From contig NZ_BPRE01000013.1 of NCBI RefSeq assembly GCF_022179765.1, forward strand, positions 103,540-167,539: a stretch of 64,000 nt of DNA, written 5' to 3'. Under the pieces are notes generated by a model. The model did not search any database and had not been told where the DNA came from. It saw only the letters and a list, made by a program, of their open reading frames with translations. The position numbers were made by a program, and so were the translations under genes. Positions within the stretch are counted from its first letter, which is position 1, and each line of letters begins with the position of its first letter. The stretch is from Methylorubrum suomiense. Lineage in GTDB: Bacteria > Pseudomonadota > Alphaproteobacteria > Rhizobiales > Beijerinckiaceae. Shown here piece by piece: positions 1 through 8,191 of the stretch.

Positions 1-1
1 G

Positions 2-649
2 AACGCGGACGGCTCTTGGACTTCGACCGGCTTCGCGCTGGCGCCGGCTGAACGGGCTCGCTTGGTGGCCCTACGTGCCGACGTAGACGCTAGACTGACA
101 GCGGCCGATGCCGGATGGGATGATGACGGTTTTGATCGGAAACAAGTTCACGACCGACTACATGGGTTTTTGATGGGCTTCTCTGCGCTGCGCGCCTTGG
201 ACGGCGGCGGCGGTAAGATGATGGTCGCCGACTTCGTGGAGGCGGTCGAAGATCAGCCCATTGGAGCCGTACACCGCGCCTGTAAAGCTTGGAACCAGCG
301 GGCGTTCAAATGGCCGAATTACAGCTTTCCGCCGACCCCGCCCGACATGCGCCGCGCAGTCAATGAGACGATTACTGAAATGAAGGTCGAGCGTTACGAC
401 CTTGATGCGGTATTAAATGCGCAGCTACCCCCGAAGCTTGAGCAAGTGACGCAAGAGCAGCGCGACGCTGCGGCGGCTGAGGCAGTTGCTGTCATCGCTA
501 TGATTGCAGGCGCTTCGCTCGTACCGCACGATCCTATGCCGACCGCTCCCTCTCCTGAAAGGATGGAGGTCGCTAGAGAGTTGGAGTCCCGACGTATTCG
601 GCGCGAGGCGTCTGCTGTGTCCGCGTCGTCCGAGGGCAGCGCGCCATGA
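2..649 (+). CDS. Hypothetical phage early protein, 5'-truncated by window edge
   Basis: The reading frame is open from the first bases, so this is the C-terminal part of a longer gene (at least 215 residues). I do not recognise the family. A central segment (KWPNYSFPPTPPDMRRAV) and a long Ala/Glu-rich helical tail are visible. There is no transmembrane segment. It overlaps the next gene by ATGA, so it belongs to the same rightward transcript as the zinc-ribbon and NusG-like genes. The position before the terminase genes fits an early or middle function, but a replication role would be a guess. Confidence 0.6.
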   Translation, partial: NADGSWTSTGFALAPAERARLVALRADVDARLTAADAGWDDDGFDRKQVHDRLHGFLMGFSALRALDGGGGKMMVADFVEAVEDQPIGAVHRACKAWNQRAFKWPNYSFPPTPPDMRRAVNETITEMKVERYDLDAVLNAQLPPKLEQVTQEQRDAAAAEAVAVIAMIAGASLVPHDPMPTAPSPERMEVARELESRRIRREASAVSASSEGSAP

Positions 650-993
650 TCTGCCCGAAGTGCTCTGCCGAGACGAAGGTCGTGAGCAGCCGACCGCACA
701 AGGACAACGCTCGCGTGATCCAGCGTCGGCGAGCCTGTGAGGGCTGCGGCCATCGGTTCAACACGCAGGAAGGCCTCGCCGACCTTGTTCGGATGCGTAG
801 GAACGAAACTCGCCGTGCAACGGCATATTTCCAGCGCCTCGACCCTGCCGTTCGAAAGGCGCGGAATGCACGAAGGATCCTTCTGCGTGACGCGAGGATC
901 GAGGCCGCCGAGACCGGCCGGGCCGTGTCCGAAATCCTTGAAGCGTGGAACGTCCCACCTTCTCCCGCATCCCCATCCCAAGCGCAGAGGTAG
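646..993 (+). CDS. NrdR-type zinc-ribbon protein
   Basis: The N-terminus MICPKCSAETKV with RACEGCGHRFNTQE forms a CxxC...CxxC zinc ribbon like that at the start of NrdR repressors. The ATP-cone domain of true NrdR is absent; a basic helical region (RRNETRR, RKARNARRILLRDAR) follows instead. At 115 residues it is therefore a zinc-ribbon DNA- or RNA-binding protein rather than a nucleotide-reductase repressor. It starts at the ATGA overlap with the gene before. Phage genomes often carry such short NrdR-like proteins of unknown role. Confidence 0.75.
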   Translation: MICPKCSAETKVVSSRPHKDNARVIQRRRACEGCGHRFNTQEGLADLVRMRRNETRRATAYFQRLDPAVRKARNARRILLRDARIEAAETGRAVSEILEAWNVPPSPASPSQAQR

Positions 994-1000
994 ACGAGAC

Positions 1001-1186
1001 GTGTTCACGCTGAACAACCGATCGCAGGAGCAGGACGCTCGGGCCTACTGCGAGCGCATAGGCGCCGACGCCGACGAGATCGTCTCTGGCTACGTGGAAC
1101 ATCACGGCGCCAAGCACTGGACCCGCATGCCCCGGTGGCGGTGGTATCTCGGCGCATCCGAGGCCGCTCACATTCGTCCGATCTGA
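1001..1186 (+). CDS. Small hypothetical protein (61 aa)
   Basis: This is a GTG-started ORF that fills the gap between the zinc-ribbon gene and the NusG-like gene, in the same direction. The protein is acidic at the N-terminus and ends in a Trp/Arg-rich stretch (HWTRMPRWRWYLGASEA). No family is recognised. The start is uncertain because the Shine-Dalgarno is weak. Confidence 0.5.
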   Translation: MFTLNNRSQEQDARAYCERIGADADEIVSGYVEHHGAKHWTRMPRWRWYLGASEAAHIRPI

Positions 1187-1197
1187 GGAGGCCACAC

Positions 1198-2064
1198 ATG
1201 GGCGCGAAGATGTACGGCAGCCGCAACGGCTTCCAATCCGACAACGACAACTATCGTTGGAAGCCGAATGCGGCCGGCGAAATCCCGATCCCGCCCGACG
1301 AGCGGCGGGGTGCGCCCATCATCGAGAACGAGCCGGGCATGGGCTGGTTCTGCATCGTGACAAACCCTCAGGGCGAGTTTCACTGCGCCGATGGCCTGTC
1401 GGATGCTGGCATCGCCACATACGTCCCGACGGAAACCTACTGGCAGCGCCGAAAGAAGGGCAAGGAGGCCTATCCGACCGAATTGCAGCGCCCACTGCTG
1501 CGCGGATACGTTTTCGCCCTCCTGCCCCTTCCTATCGCACGCCAGGGCAATTCCGGCACGACCTATGAACTGCCGCCGTCATGGTCGCCGTTGTTCGCCC
1601 GCGATGGCTGGGGCCAGTCCAAGCTGAAGGTGCATCACGTCCTCGGCCTCCACGGCGTGCCGGTCGCCATGCCTCTTGAGTACAAGAACGCCGATGGCCA
1701 GCGCTGCGGGCTCGCGCCTTTGGCTGACGAAGAACGGCTCGGCTGGTTCGACGAGAGAAAGCGCCCCGTCCTCGTCGCCGAGCAAGGTCGCATGAAGGCT
1801 CAAGCCGAAGCCGACGCGGCGAAAGCAGAAGAGATCCGGCGTCGTGCTGCTCTTCCCGTGTGGGCGGGTGATGTCGTCCGTCCAACGAAGGGTCCGCTTG
1901 CTGGCCGCCCCTACGTCGCCGAGAACGACAACGATGAAAGCGGCCATGTCCGCATCATCACGGAAATGTTCGGCCGCGCCGTCATCACCCGCATCTCGGT
2001 CAAGGATCTGGAAAACCTGACGAGACCGGAGGTCAATGGCGTTTCTGCCCTGCGGCGTGCTTGA
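1198..2064 (+). CDS. NusG/RfaH-family transcription antitermination protein, phage-encoded
   Basis: The start ATG follows GAGGAG at good spacing. Residues about 48-150 show the NGN pattern: GWFCIVTNP, GIATYVPTETYWQRR, RPLLRGYVFALLP. Residues about 221-275 (AGDVVRPTKGPLAGRPYV, GRAVITRISVKDLENL) form a KOW domain. NusG-family proteins bind the RNA polymerase beta-prime clamp and control termination; specialised copies such as RfaH act on selected operons. At 288 residues it is longer than housekeeping NusG, with a coiled linker between the domains. It sits directly upstream of the terminase and head genes, so I infer it lets polymerase read the very long late operon. Confidence 0.85.
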   Translation: MGAKMYGSRNGFQSDNDNYRWKPNAAGEIPIPPDERRGAPIIENEPGMGWFCIVTNPQGEFHCADGLSDAGIATYVPTETYWQRRKKGKEAYPTELQRPLLRGYVFALLPLPIARQGNSGTTYELPPSWSPLFARDGWGQSKLKVHHVLGLHGVPVAMPLEYKNADGQRCGLAPLADEERLGWFDERKRPVLVAEQGRMKAQAEADAAKAEEIRRRAALPVWAGDVVRPTKGPLAGRPYVAENDNDESGHVRIITEMFGRAVITRISVKDLENLTRPEVNGVSALRRA

Positions 2065-2133
2065 CAAGCGCGTCCGTTTCTTTAATTTTCAGCGCGCGTG
2101 AGCCTTAGAGGGTGAAACCCCGTTGGGTCATCG

Positions 2134-2518
2134 TTGTCCGCAAAGCCGATCTGGCCGCGCGCGACGATGCCCCCGAGAGAGTTGTCCCTGGCGCGCACAG
2201 CATTCCCCCATCACCACCCAGGCACAGTCAGCGCATCCCGCTATGCGCCTTCTCTGCACCCTGACGCTGAACGTCTTGGGTGGTGGCCAGATCGATGCGG
2301 CGGCGCCGCCAGCCGTAAACGCGGACCTCCCTGGTCTATTGACGTAGGCGCCCCGCATCGACCCTTCACCGCAGCCCGTCGCCAAGCCCGAGACTCCCGA
2401 AGCCATCCGCGCTCGCGCCTACACCCTCGCCCGCCAAGAACTCCCCGACGCCCCCGTAGAGGATGTGCTGTGTCGGGCGGAGACGATCGCTAAGTTCCTC
2501 AAGGGCGAGACATCCTGA
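2134..2518 (+). other. Coding-like stretch split over two frames (possible frameshifted gene)
   Basis: The 455 bases between the NusG-like gene and 2520 hold no clean gene. One frame is open from 2134 to 2493. A second frame, from about 2348 to a TGA at 2516, reads as a normal helical protein (PEAIRARAYTLARQELPDAP, then CRAETIAKFLKGETS) but has no start codon after the previous stop. The two can be joined by a +1 shift near 2350. It may be a decayed gene, a sequencing indel, or a shadow. A hairpin-free, AT-richer patch at 2065-2090 could hold a promoter, but nothing is convincing. Confidence 0.3.
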
Positions 2519-2519
2519 G

Positions 2520-2744
2520 ATGATCCGCTGGTTCAAGTCCCTGTTCGCATGGCGAACTATCCGACAGATGGGCGTCTACGCCTACCAACAGAACGCGGTC
2601 ACCGGTAAGCGTCGCGCGGTTCGCCTGACCATGGGCTGTCATAGCCCGATTGACGAGAACTGGCTGGCAACTGGCGAGTGGTCCGAGGGTCGGCGCCCAC
2701 CCCCGCCGTCTGCGCTGCGTCCCGCCCCTCGGATGGGCTTTTGA
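2520..2744 (+). CDS. Small hypothetical protein (74 aa)
   Basis: The ATG lies one base after the stop of the previous open frame. The protein begins MIRWFKSLFAWRTIRQMGVYAY, an amphipathic basic helix, and ends in a Pro-rich tail. No family is recognised. Its stop overlaps the start of the next small membrane ORF, which suggests translational coupling. Confidence 0.5.
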   Translation: MIRWFKSLFAWRTIRQMGVYAYQQNAVTGKRRAVRLTMGCHSPIDENWLATGEWSEGRRPPPPSALRPAPRMGF

Positions 2745-2824
2745 CCGCCACTTTCGTCCTCGTCTACGCCCTGATCCTTGCGGCCCTCTTCGCCCTCGGC
2801 CTCACCGCTGAACGCCTCCCCTAG
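2741..2824 (+). CDS. Single-pass membrane microprotein (27 aa)
   Basis: A TTG start overlaps the previous stop (TTGA). The whole protein is one hydrophobic helix, FVLVYALILAALFALGLTA, with a short polar tail. Many phages have such mini membrane proteins in their early region. It is short enough that chance cannot be excluded, but the overlap with 2520-2744 and the clear membrane helix favour a real gene. Confidence 0.4.
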   Translation: MTATFVLVYALILAALFALGLTAERLP

Positions 2825-2840
2825 CACATAGGCCATCACC

Positions 2841-3095
2841 ATGGGCTCAGAGACCGAGCCGAAGACCAAGGTGATGAAGCGCATTCCGATCACGGCCGCC
2901 CGTCACATCGCCGAGACGTACGGATACGACCAAGTCATCATCTACGCTCGCAAGGTCGGCGCTGACCCTGACCCGTACGGCGAGCATCTGACGACCTACG
3001 GTGTGACCAAGGCTCATTGCGGCGCCATCGCCAAGATCGGCGACTATCTCAAGCGGGTCATGGGCTGGGAGCCGCAGCAGGACACCGCGCAGTAG
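2841..3095 (+). CDS. Hypothetical protein (84 aa) upstream of terminase
   Basis: A compact, mixed-charge protein (MKRIPITAARHIAETYGYDQ, ARKVGADPDPYGEHLTTYGV). The N-terminal part looks like a short helical DNA-binding or regulatory domain, but I cannot name it. It ends 13 bases before the small terminase gene and is likely in the same operon. Confidence 0.6.
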   Translation: MGSETEPKTKVMKRIPITAARHIAETYGYDQVIIYARKVGADPDPYGEHLTTYGVTKAHCGAIAKIGDYLKRVMGWEPQQDTAQ

Positions 3096-3108
3096 GCGCG
3101 AGACACCC

Positions 3109-3798
3109 ATGGCCTTTACCGACAAACAGGCGCGCTTCGTTGAGGAATACCTCGTTGACGTAAACGCCACCCAGGCCGCGATCCGCGCCGGGTACAGCAA
3201 GGCAACGGCCTATTCCGTTGGCCAAGAGAACCTGAAGAAACCTGAAGTCGCCGCTGCTATCGCCGAGGCGCAGAAAGCCCGTTCCGAGCGCACCAAGATC
3301 ACCGCGGACGACGTGCTCGCGTTCTGGCACAGCGTCGGCACCGCGGACCCCAACGAGGTCGTCCAGTACCGCCGCGGCTGCTGTCGCTACTGCTACGGCG
3401 AGTATCACCTCTATCAGTTCACTGCCGCCGAGCTGGCCCGAGCGCAGGCGACGGCGTCCAAGGACAAGCCCTACAAGGGCGACCGAGATCACATCGTCTC
3501 GCTGGATGAGCATGGCGGCATCGGGTTCGATGCCAAGCGCGATCCGCATCCCGACTGCCCCGAATGCTTCGGCGAGGGTGTTGGCCGGATGCATGCCCTG
3601 GACAGCCGAAAGCTGACGGGATCGGCGAAGCTGCTCTATCGCGGCGCCAAGTACACGAAGGACGGTTTGGAGATCCAGATGGAGGACCGGGCCAAGGCCT
3701 GGGAGAACGTCGCCAAGCACCTCGGCATGTTCACCGAGAAGCTTGAGGTCTCTGGCAACATGGTCCTCAACGTGACGCGGGACGACGCAGAGCTTTAG
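3109..3798 (+). CDS. Terminase small subunit (helper phage)
   Basis: The N-terminus FTDKQARFVEEYLVDVNATQAAIRAGY is the hallmark of the Terminase_2/Nu1-like small subunit, a helix-turn-helix that recognises the packaging site. Residues about 85-160 carry an inserted cysteine-rich element (GCCRYCYGEYH ... CPECFGEG) that can form a zinc-binding domain. At 229 residues it is larger than many small terminases because of this insert. It lies 2 bases before the large subunit gene, and the two proteins should form the packaging motor. Confidence 0.9.
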   Translation: MAFTDKQARFVEEYLVDVNATQAAIRAGYSKATAYSVGQENLKKPEVAAAIAEAQKARSERTKITADDVLAFWHSVGTADPNEVVQYRRGCCRYCYGEYHLYQFTAAELARAQATASKDKPYKGDRDHIVSLDEHGGIGFDAKRDPHPDCPECFGEGVGRMHALDSRKLTGSAKLLYRGAKYTKDGLEIQMEDRAKAWENVAKHLGMFTEKLEVSGNMVLNVTRDDAEL

Positions 3799-3800
3799 CC

Positions 3801-5129
3801 GTGCAGACGCGGCTGACAGCCAAACAACAGGAAGCCAACCGCCTTCTCGGCAGCCCCGCCCGCAATGTCATGCTTCGGGGCGGATCCCGGTCAGGCAAGA
3901 CGTTCCTGCTGGTCCGTGCGGTCATTCAGCGAGCGATCAACGCGCCCGGCTCGCGGCACGCCATCTTCCGGTTCCGGTTCAACCACGCCAAAACGTCGGT
4001 GTGGTCGGACACGATGCCCAAGGTGCTCAAGCTCTGCTTCGCGGGGCTGCGCGCCCGGTTCGACAAGACCGACTTCTTCCTCGCCCTGCCGAACGGGTCG
4101 CAGATCTGGATCGGCGGCCTTGACGACAAGGAGCGGGTCGAGAAGATCCTCGGTCAGGAGTACGCGACGCTCTACTTCAACGAGAGCAGCCAGATCCCGT
4201 GGGGGTCGGTCGAGACGGCGATGTCCCGCTTGGCGCAGCGCTGTGAGTTGGATCCGGCGATCGCCAAGGCCACGGGCCGCGCGTTCCTGAGCCTCAAGGC
4301 CTACTTTGACTGCAACCCGCCGTCGAAGCTGCATTGGAGCTACCAGCTTTTCCGGTCCAAGGTGAAGCCGGGCACGAAGGAGGCCCTGCCGAACCCCGCC
4401 GACTACGTGGAGATGAAGGTCAACCCGGCCGACAACGCCGAGAACCTGCCCTCCGAGTATTTCGACGTGCTGGCCTCCATGTCGGCGGCGCGTCGCCTTC
4501 GGTTCGAGGCCGGTGAGTGGGCGAGCGAGGTCAACGGCGCGCTCTGGTCGCTGGAGGACCGCAAGGCCCCCGACGGCAAGACGATGCCGGGCATCGACAG
4601 CCAGCGGGTCGCGCAAGCCCCTGAGATGCGCCGCATCGTGGTTTCGGTGGATCCGTCCGGAACCCGAGGCGACGGCGGCGGGGACGACATCGGTATCATC
4701 GTCGCGGGTCTCGGCCTGGATGGGCGGGCCTACGTTCTCGCGGACGGCTCCGTGAACCTGTCCCCGGAAGGGTGGGGACGTAGAGCGGTCGATCTCTACC
4801 ACCGCTACAACGCGGATCGGATCATCGGCGAGCGCAACTACGGCGGCGACATGGTTCGCTTCACCGTGGCTACCGCAGACCGCACGGCAGCGTTCAAGGA
4901 GGTGGTCGCCACGCGCGGCAAGGCGGTTCGAGCCGAGCCCGTGTCCGCACTCTACGAGCAAGGCAGGGTCAGCCACGTCGGCGACCTGCCGGATCTGGAA
5001 GACCAACTCTGCAACTTCACGCCGACCGGCTTCGTCGGCGAGGGGTCGCCTGACCGGGCCGACGCTCTGGTGTGGGCGCTCACCGACTTGATGATCGTCG
5101 GGGGCCCTTCCACCATGGACCTTCTCTGA
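3801..5129 (+). CDS. Terminase large subunit (helper phage)
   Basis: A 442-residue PBSX-type large terminase with GTG start. The ATPase half has Walker A GGSRSGKT near residue 28 and a Walker B-like LYFNESSQ near 128. The C-terminal RNase H-fold nuclease shows VSVDPSGTRGDGGGDD near 285 and DRADALVWALTDL near the end. It cuts concatemeric DNA and pumps it through the portal. It shows no evident similarity to the second large terminase at 13590 inside the inserted element. Confidence 0.93.
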   Translation: MQTRLTAKQQEANRLLGSPARNVMLRGGSRSGKTFLLVRAVIQRAINAPGSRHAIFRFRFNHAKTSVWSDTMPKVLKLCFAGLRARFDKTDFFLALPNGSQIWIGGLDDKERVEKILGQEYATLYFNESSQIPWGSVETAMSRLAQRCELDPAIAKATGRAFLSLKAYFDCNPPSKLHWSYQLFRSKVKPGTKEALPNPADYVEMKVNPADNAENLPSEYFDVLASMSAARRLRFEAGEWASEVNGALWSLEDRKAPDGKTMPGIDSQRVAQAPEMRRIVVSVDPSGTRGDGGGDDIGIIVAGLGLDGRAYVLADGSVNLSPEGWGRRAVDLYHRYNADRIIGERNYGGDMVRFTVATADRTAAFKEVVATRGKAVRAEPVSALYEQGRVSHVGDLPDLEDQLCNFTPTGFVGEGSPDRADALVWALTDLMIVGGPSTMDLL

Positions 5130-5296
5130 TGGCCTGTCAGTCTTGCCAGAAAGCCCGTCAGGCGGCGTCTGCCTCGTTCAAGGCTCTGGTCATGGGCGAT
5201 GGGCGTTCGGCCGCTGGCGAGGCCTCCAAGGCGATTTCCGCAATTGCCGAGAAGGTGGAGGCGTCCCGCGTTCGGGCGATCCTCACGAGGCGGTAG
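5129..5296 (+). CDS. Small helical protein (55 aa) after terminase
   Basis: The ATG overlaps the TGA stop of the large terminase, so translation is coupled. The protein has MACQSCQKAR, an N-terminal CxxC, followed by an Ala/Lys-rich helix. No family is recognised. Confidence 0.55.
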   Translation: MACQSCQKARQAASASFKALVMGDGRSAAGEASKAISAIAEKVEASRVRAILTRR

Positions 5297-5305
5297 GGCC
5301 AAAAT

Positions 5306-5374
5306 CGCCTCCAATGCGATATCGCTTGTTGACCCGTATCCGATGTCGGATTAGGTTTCAATCAGATATCGGAT
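5306..5374 (+). promoter_or_regulatory. Promoter with three palindromic operators
   Basis: There are three related palindromes, GCGATATCGC (5316-5325), ATCCGATGTCGGAT (5338-5351) and ATCAGATATCGGAT (5361-5374), with centres 24 and 23 bp apart. A TTGACC/TAGGTT -35/-10 pair (5329-5334, 5352-5357) lies among them, so a bound repressor would block polymerase. The block 5306-5331 is identical over 26 bp to the opposite strand of 62083-62108, where the same operator series controls the RNA ligase operon. Confidence 0.75.
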
Positions 5375-5386
5375 TGGAGCCTGTTC

Positions 5387-6202
5387 ATGGATCAATCATA
5401 CGTCGATGCCGCCGCAGCGGTCGAAGGCGTCGCCCAGGAGCTTGAGGGCATCGGTCGTTCAGGCTCTGCGAAGATGCTTCGCAATGCTTTCGACGCGCTG
5501 CTCGGCGTGGATGAGGCGGCGGACTTGCCACCGGCAGATGACGCCACCCGTCGCACCGTAGTTCAGGCTTGGGATCGGTATCGACAGGGCGTGGGCGCAA
5601 CCGAGGTCGCGGATTTGAAGCGTGAGAACGCGGACCTCATAGCGCGCAACTTCGCTTGCGGGCAGCAGCTTGAGGAGATGAGCGACGCGCTGATGATCGC
5701 CGAGCGGGATGTGAGTGAGGCCGCCCGCGATGTGCTGGCCGATAGGCGACGACAGATTGAGGTAGAAGGCTGGACGCCGGAGCATGATGACGCCCACAAC
5801 GGCGGGCAACTTGCGGCGGCGGCGGCGGCCTATGCGACCGCCGGTCGGCAGCTTGATGCGCTCGGCGGTCCCGGCCCCTTATGGCCCTGGGAGCTTCAGT
5901 GGTGGAAGCCGCGATCTTACCGCGACAACCTCGTGAAGGCCGGAGCCCTGATCCTCGCTGAGATTGAGCGGCTGGACCGGAGGCGCCTGCAAGTTTCGGC
6001 TGGGCGAGAGAATAGCGAGACCTATGAAAAGGCCCGCGCCATTGCCGAGGCTGCCGCCAATCGGTGGGATAAGTTCAGCGATACCGCTGGGGTGCGCTGG
6101 CTGACTGACGCGATCATGGAGTTTGGCGCTCTACCTCGCGACGATGGCCGGTGCATGTGCGCCGCCTGCCGAGATGCACGAGAGCGAACTAAACCCGCAT
6201 GA
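5387..6202 (+). CDS. Conserved phage protein of unknown function (271 aa)
   Basis: The start ATG has GGAG at 5376. A coiled-coil middle (EVADLKRENADLIARNFACG) is followed by a motif seen in many unrelated phage proteins: RRQIEVEGWTPEHDDAH, then WPWELQWWKP and LVKAGALILAEIERLDR. The C-terminus has a CMCAACRD cysteine cluster. The function of this shared module is not known to me. It is driven by its own operator-controlled promoter within the late gene order, so it is probably an early-regulated cargo gene rather than a structural one. Confidence 0.75.
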   Translation: MDQSYVDAAAAVEGVAQELEGIGRSGSAKMLRNAFDALLGVDEAADLPPADDATRRTVVQAWDRYRQGVGATEVADLKRENADLIARNFACGQQLEEMSDALMIAERDVSEAARDVLADRRRQIEVEGWTPEHDDAHNGGQLAAAAAAYATAGRQLDALGGPGPLWPWELQWWKPRSYRDNLVKAGALILAEIERLDRRRLQVSAGRENSETYEKARAIAEAAANRWDKFSDTAGVRWLTDAIMEFGALPRDDGRCMCAACRDARERTKPA

Positions 6203-6244
6203 AGGCGGCTCTGCGCTGTGTGGGGCTACGCGCCGCCTTCATGC
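6197..6244 (+). terminator. Long hairpin at the end of the operator-controlled gene
   Basis: A perfect 13-bp inverted repeat, GCATGAAGGCGGC and its complement, encloses a 22-base loop and overlaps the stop codon of the preceding gene. There is no T tract, so it may be a Rho-dependent or processing hairpin that separates this gene from the portal gene. The rest of the 160-base gap to the portal holds only the portal's GAAAGGG ribosome site. Confidence 0.5.
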
Positions 6245-6364
6245 TCTCGATGGGCCGATCAACCCGATTTTCCCGTGTGGTGTCCGGCCCGATGGATCAC
6301 TCATCAGCCCGATGTTCCCGATACCCCAAATTTGTCAAGCGCCTGACGAGCTGAAAGGGTCGCC

Positions 6365-7366
6365 ATGCTCGTCAACGACGGCCTCGCCAACATCGTCGCC
6401 AACCTCGGCACGGCGAAGGACAAGGCTTCCGCCACCACATGGTACGTCCGGCCTCACACGCCGGAGCAGTTCGAGGCCATGTACCGCTCGGGCTGGCTTG
6501 GTCGGAAGATCATCGACATCCCGGTGGACGATGCCACCCGTCGGTGGCGCGGCTGGACCGGGGAAGAGGACTTCGTGGAGGCGTTCGAGGCGCAGGAGAA
6601 GCGCTTCGGTGTCCAGGCCAAGTGTGCCGCTGCCAAGCGGTGGGGTCGCCTCTACGGATCGGCCGCTATCATCGTCGGCGTAAACCCGCGCCTCGGTGAG
6701 CCGTCCGAACCGCTCGACGTGTCGAAGATGCGACCGGGCGACCTGAACTACCTCCACGTCGATGTCGGCCCTCGGCTGCTGATCGACACGTGGGAAGCCG
6801 ACATCGCCTCGCCGCTGTTCGGCCAGCCCAAGACCTATATGTACCGGCCGGTGGTGCGCGGCGGGCTTGCCGCTCTCGGCGCTGAGGTTCGGATCCACGC
6901 GTCTCGGGTGCTGCCGTTCGTCGGCGCCCCGCTGCCTCCGATGTTCGCTCAGACCACGAACACGTGGGGCGACAGCATCTTCACGGCGATCGAGGACACG
7001 CTGAACACGTCCGGCACGGTGTCGTCGGTCATCGCCTCGCTACTGCACGAGGCCAAAGTCGATGTGTTCGAAGTCGATCTCAGCGGGATCGGCACTCCAG
7101 ATGGCGAAGCCCGGATCGTCAAGCGGTTCCAACTCGCCAACATGCTGAAGGCGATCAACAACGCCTTGCTGCTCGGCAAGGACGAGAAGTATCACCAGCG
7201 CACATACCAATTCGGCGGCCTCTCGGACATCCACATCCGGGCCATGCAGGAGATCTCGGGCGCGGCCGACATTCCGGTGACGCGATTGCTCGGTCAGGCC
7301 CCCGCCGGGCTGCAATCGACCGGCGAAAGCGATCTGAGGAACTACTACGAAACTCTCTGTAGCTAA
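6365..7366 (+). pseudogene. Portal protein (DUF1073), N-terminal part, interrupted by insertion
   Basis: This encodes residues 1-328 of the DUF1073/phage_portal_3 family: TWYVRPHTPEQFEAMYRSGWLGRKIID at the start and DIPVTRLLGQAPAGLQSTGESDLRNYY at the end. At 7338-7350 the frame meets the attL core of the 18.4-kb element, then adds five foreign codons and stops. The continuation is at 25779-26647. With the element in place the portal lacks its C-terminal wing and the Acb1 domain and should not work. With one 13-bp core kept, the frame closes exactly (NYY followed by DAISAKQESG). Confidence 0.9.
7338..7350 (+). repeat. attL core (13-bp direct repeat, left copy)
   Basis: GGAACTACTACGA codes for RNYY-D/E inside the portal gene. 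The same 13 bases occur at 25779-25791. Crossing over between the two restores the portal frame. Confidence 0.88.
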
Positions 7367-7385
7367 GTGTATGTTATCGTTCAAG

Positions 7386-7412
7386 AAAGGGCGCTTCTTG
7401 GTGCCCTTTTTT
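7386..7412 (+). terminator. Rho-independent terminator at the left end of the element
   Basis: An AAAGGGC/GCCCTTT stem with a 10-base loop is followed by T6. It lies 20 bases past the stop of the truncated portal gene. It would stop helper late transcription from running into the element, and so also cut off all helper genes downstream while the element is present. Confidence 0.75.
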
Positions 7413-7529
7413 GTTGTCCAAGCGGGGACAGGGACGGACAACTAAAGTGCTGAGGGTACAAGATAATTCACGTTTGCCCGGCCGGGCCGTGGCGCACGGT
7501 TGCGCAAGAATGGTGCAAGAGGCCATGCG

Positions 7530-7736
7530 ATGACGGATCAAGATAGCGACGTGCTGACTGGCTATGAGGCCATCGGAAAGTTCCTGGGTTGGACGGCCCG
7601 ACAGGCAAAACACCGCGCCCTGTCTGGCGACCTGCCGACCTTCAAGTTTGGCCGCACGCCTTGCGCGACGAAGTCGGCTTTAAGGGCCTATCTTGCCAAG
7701 CGCATGACGCAGGCTGAGGCGTCGGTACGCCAGTAG
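7530..7736 (+). CDS. Small helix-turn-helix DNA-binding protein
   Basis: 68 residues starting at the ATG: LTGYEAIGKFLGWTARQAKHRALSGDLPTFKFGRTPCATKSALRAYL. This pattern, a HTH followed by a beta wing and a final helix, is that of AlpA/MerR-like excisionase or small regulatory proteins. It is the first gene of the element. A role as excisionase or activator of the leftmost operon is likely but not proven. A short hairpin (7744-7760) follows; the 278 bases to 8015 otherwise contain no convincing gene. Confidence 0.7.
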   Translation: MTDQDSDVLTGYEAIGKFLGWTARQAKHRALSGDLPTFKFGRTPCATKSALRAYLAKRMTQAEASVRQ

Positions 7737-7743
7737 AGTTTCC

Positions 7744-7760
7744 GGCCGGTTCATCCGGCC
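7744..7760 (+). terminator. Hairpin after the HTH gene
   Basis: A perfect GGCCGG/CCGGCC stem around TTCAT lies 8 bases after the stop codon. It lacks a T tract and is only suggestive. Confidence 0.35.
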
Positions 7761-8014
7761 AGACTGAGACGCCGGGCTGTGCATTGAGGGCGCAGCGGCT
7801 CGCCCAACAACGGGAACCCGACCTCTGCGCCCGGCCCGCCTCGACAGAGCGCGTCAATCGGCAGTCAAGGTTGGGGAAGCCGCACCTAATTCTAACACCG
7901 GGGCCGTTCTCCAGAGGGCGCGCGATCCGTCCGCAAACGGCACTCGACCTCCGGGGCCCCGGCAGATGCATCGCATCGAGACCGGCCAAGGTCGGGAAGA
8001 TCGCACCTATCACC

Positions 8015-8191
8015 ATGGGGTCACGAATGGCCGAAAGCCCTGCCGGGGCCATCGCCCGGCTACGTCTCGCCCTCGCACAAGTGGATGCAGACAGCCCGGC
8101 GGCGGCGGCCTATCGAGCGGCCATCGCCCGGCACGAAACCGAGGCGCGTGCGGCGGCCCTCGCCGCGACGCATCGGCCGGTGGTTCGATGA
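8015..8191 (+). CDS. Small Ala-rich helical protein
   Basis: ATG at 8015 (alternative ATG at 8027). A single Ala/Arg-rich amphipathic helix (GAIARLRLALAQVDADSPAA). The stop overlaps the next start by ATGA, typical of a tight operon. No family is recognised. Confidence 0.5.
   Translation: MGSRMAESPAGAIARLRLALAQVDADSPAAAAYRAAIARHETEARAAALAATHRPVVR

Noticed and set aside
7338..7350. att site in a tRNA gene
   Set aside because: The core lies in the portal coding sequence; no cloverleaf can be drawn around either copy. I saw no tRNA or rRNA in the window.
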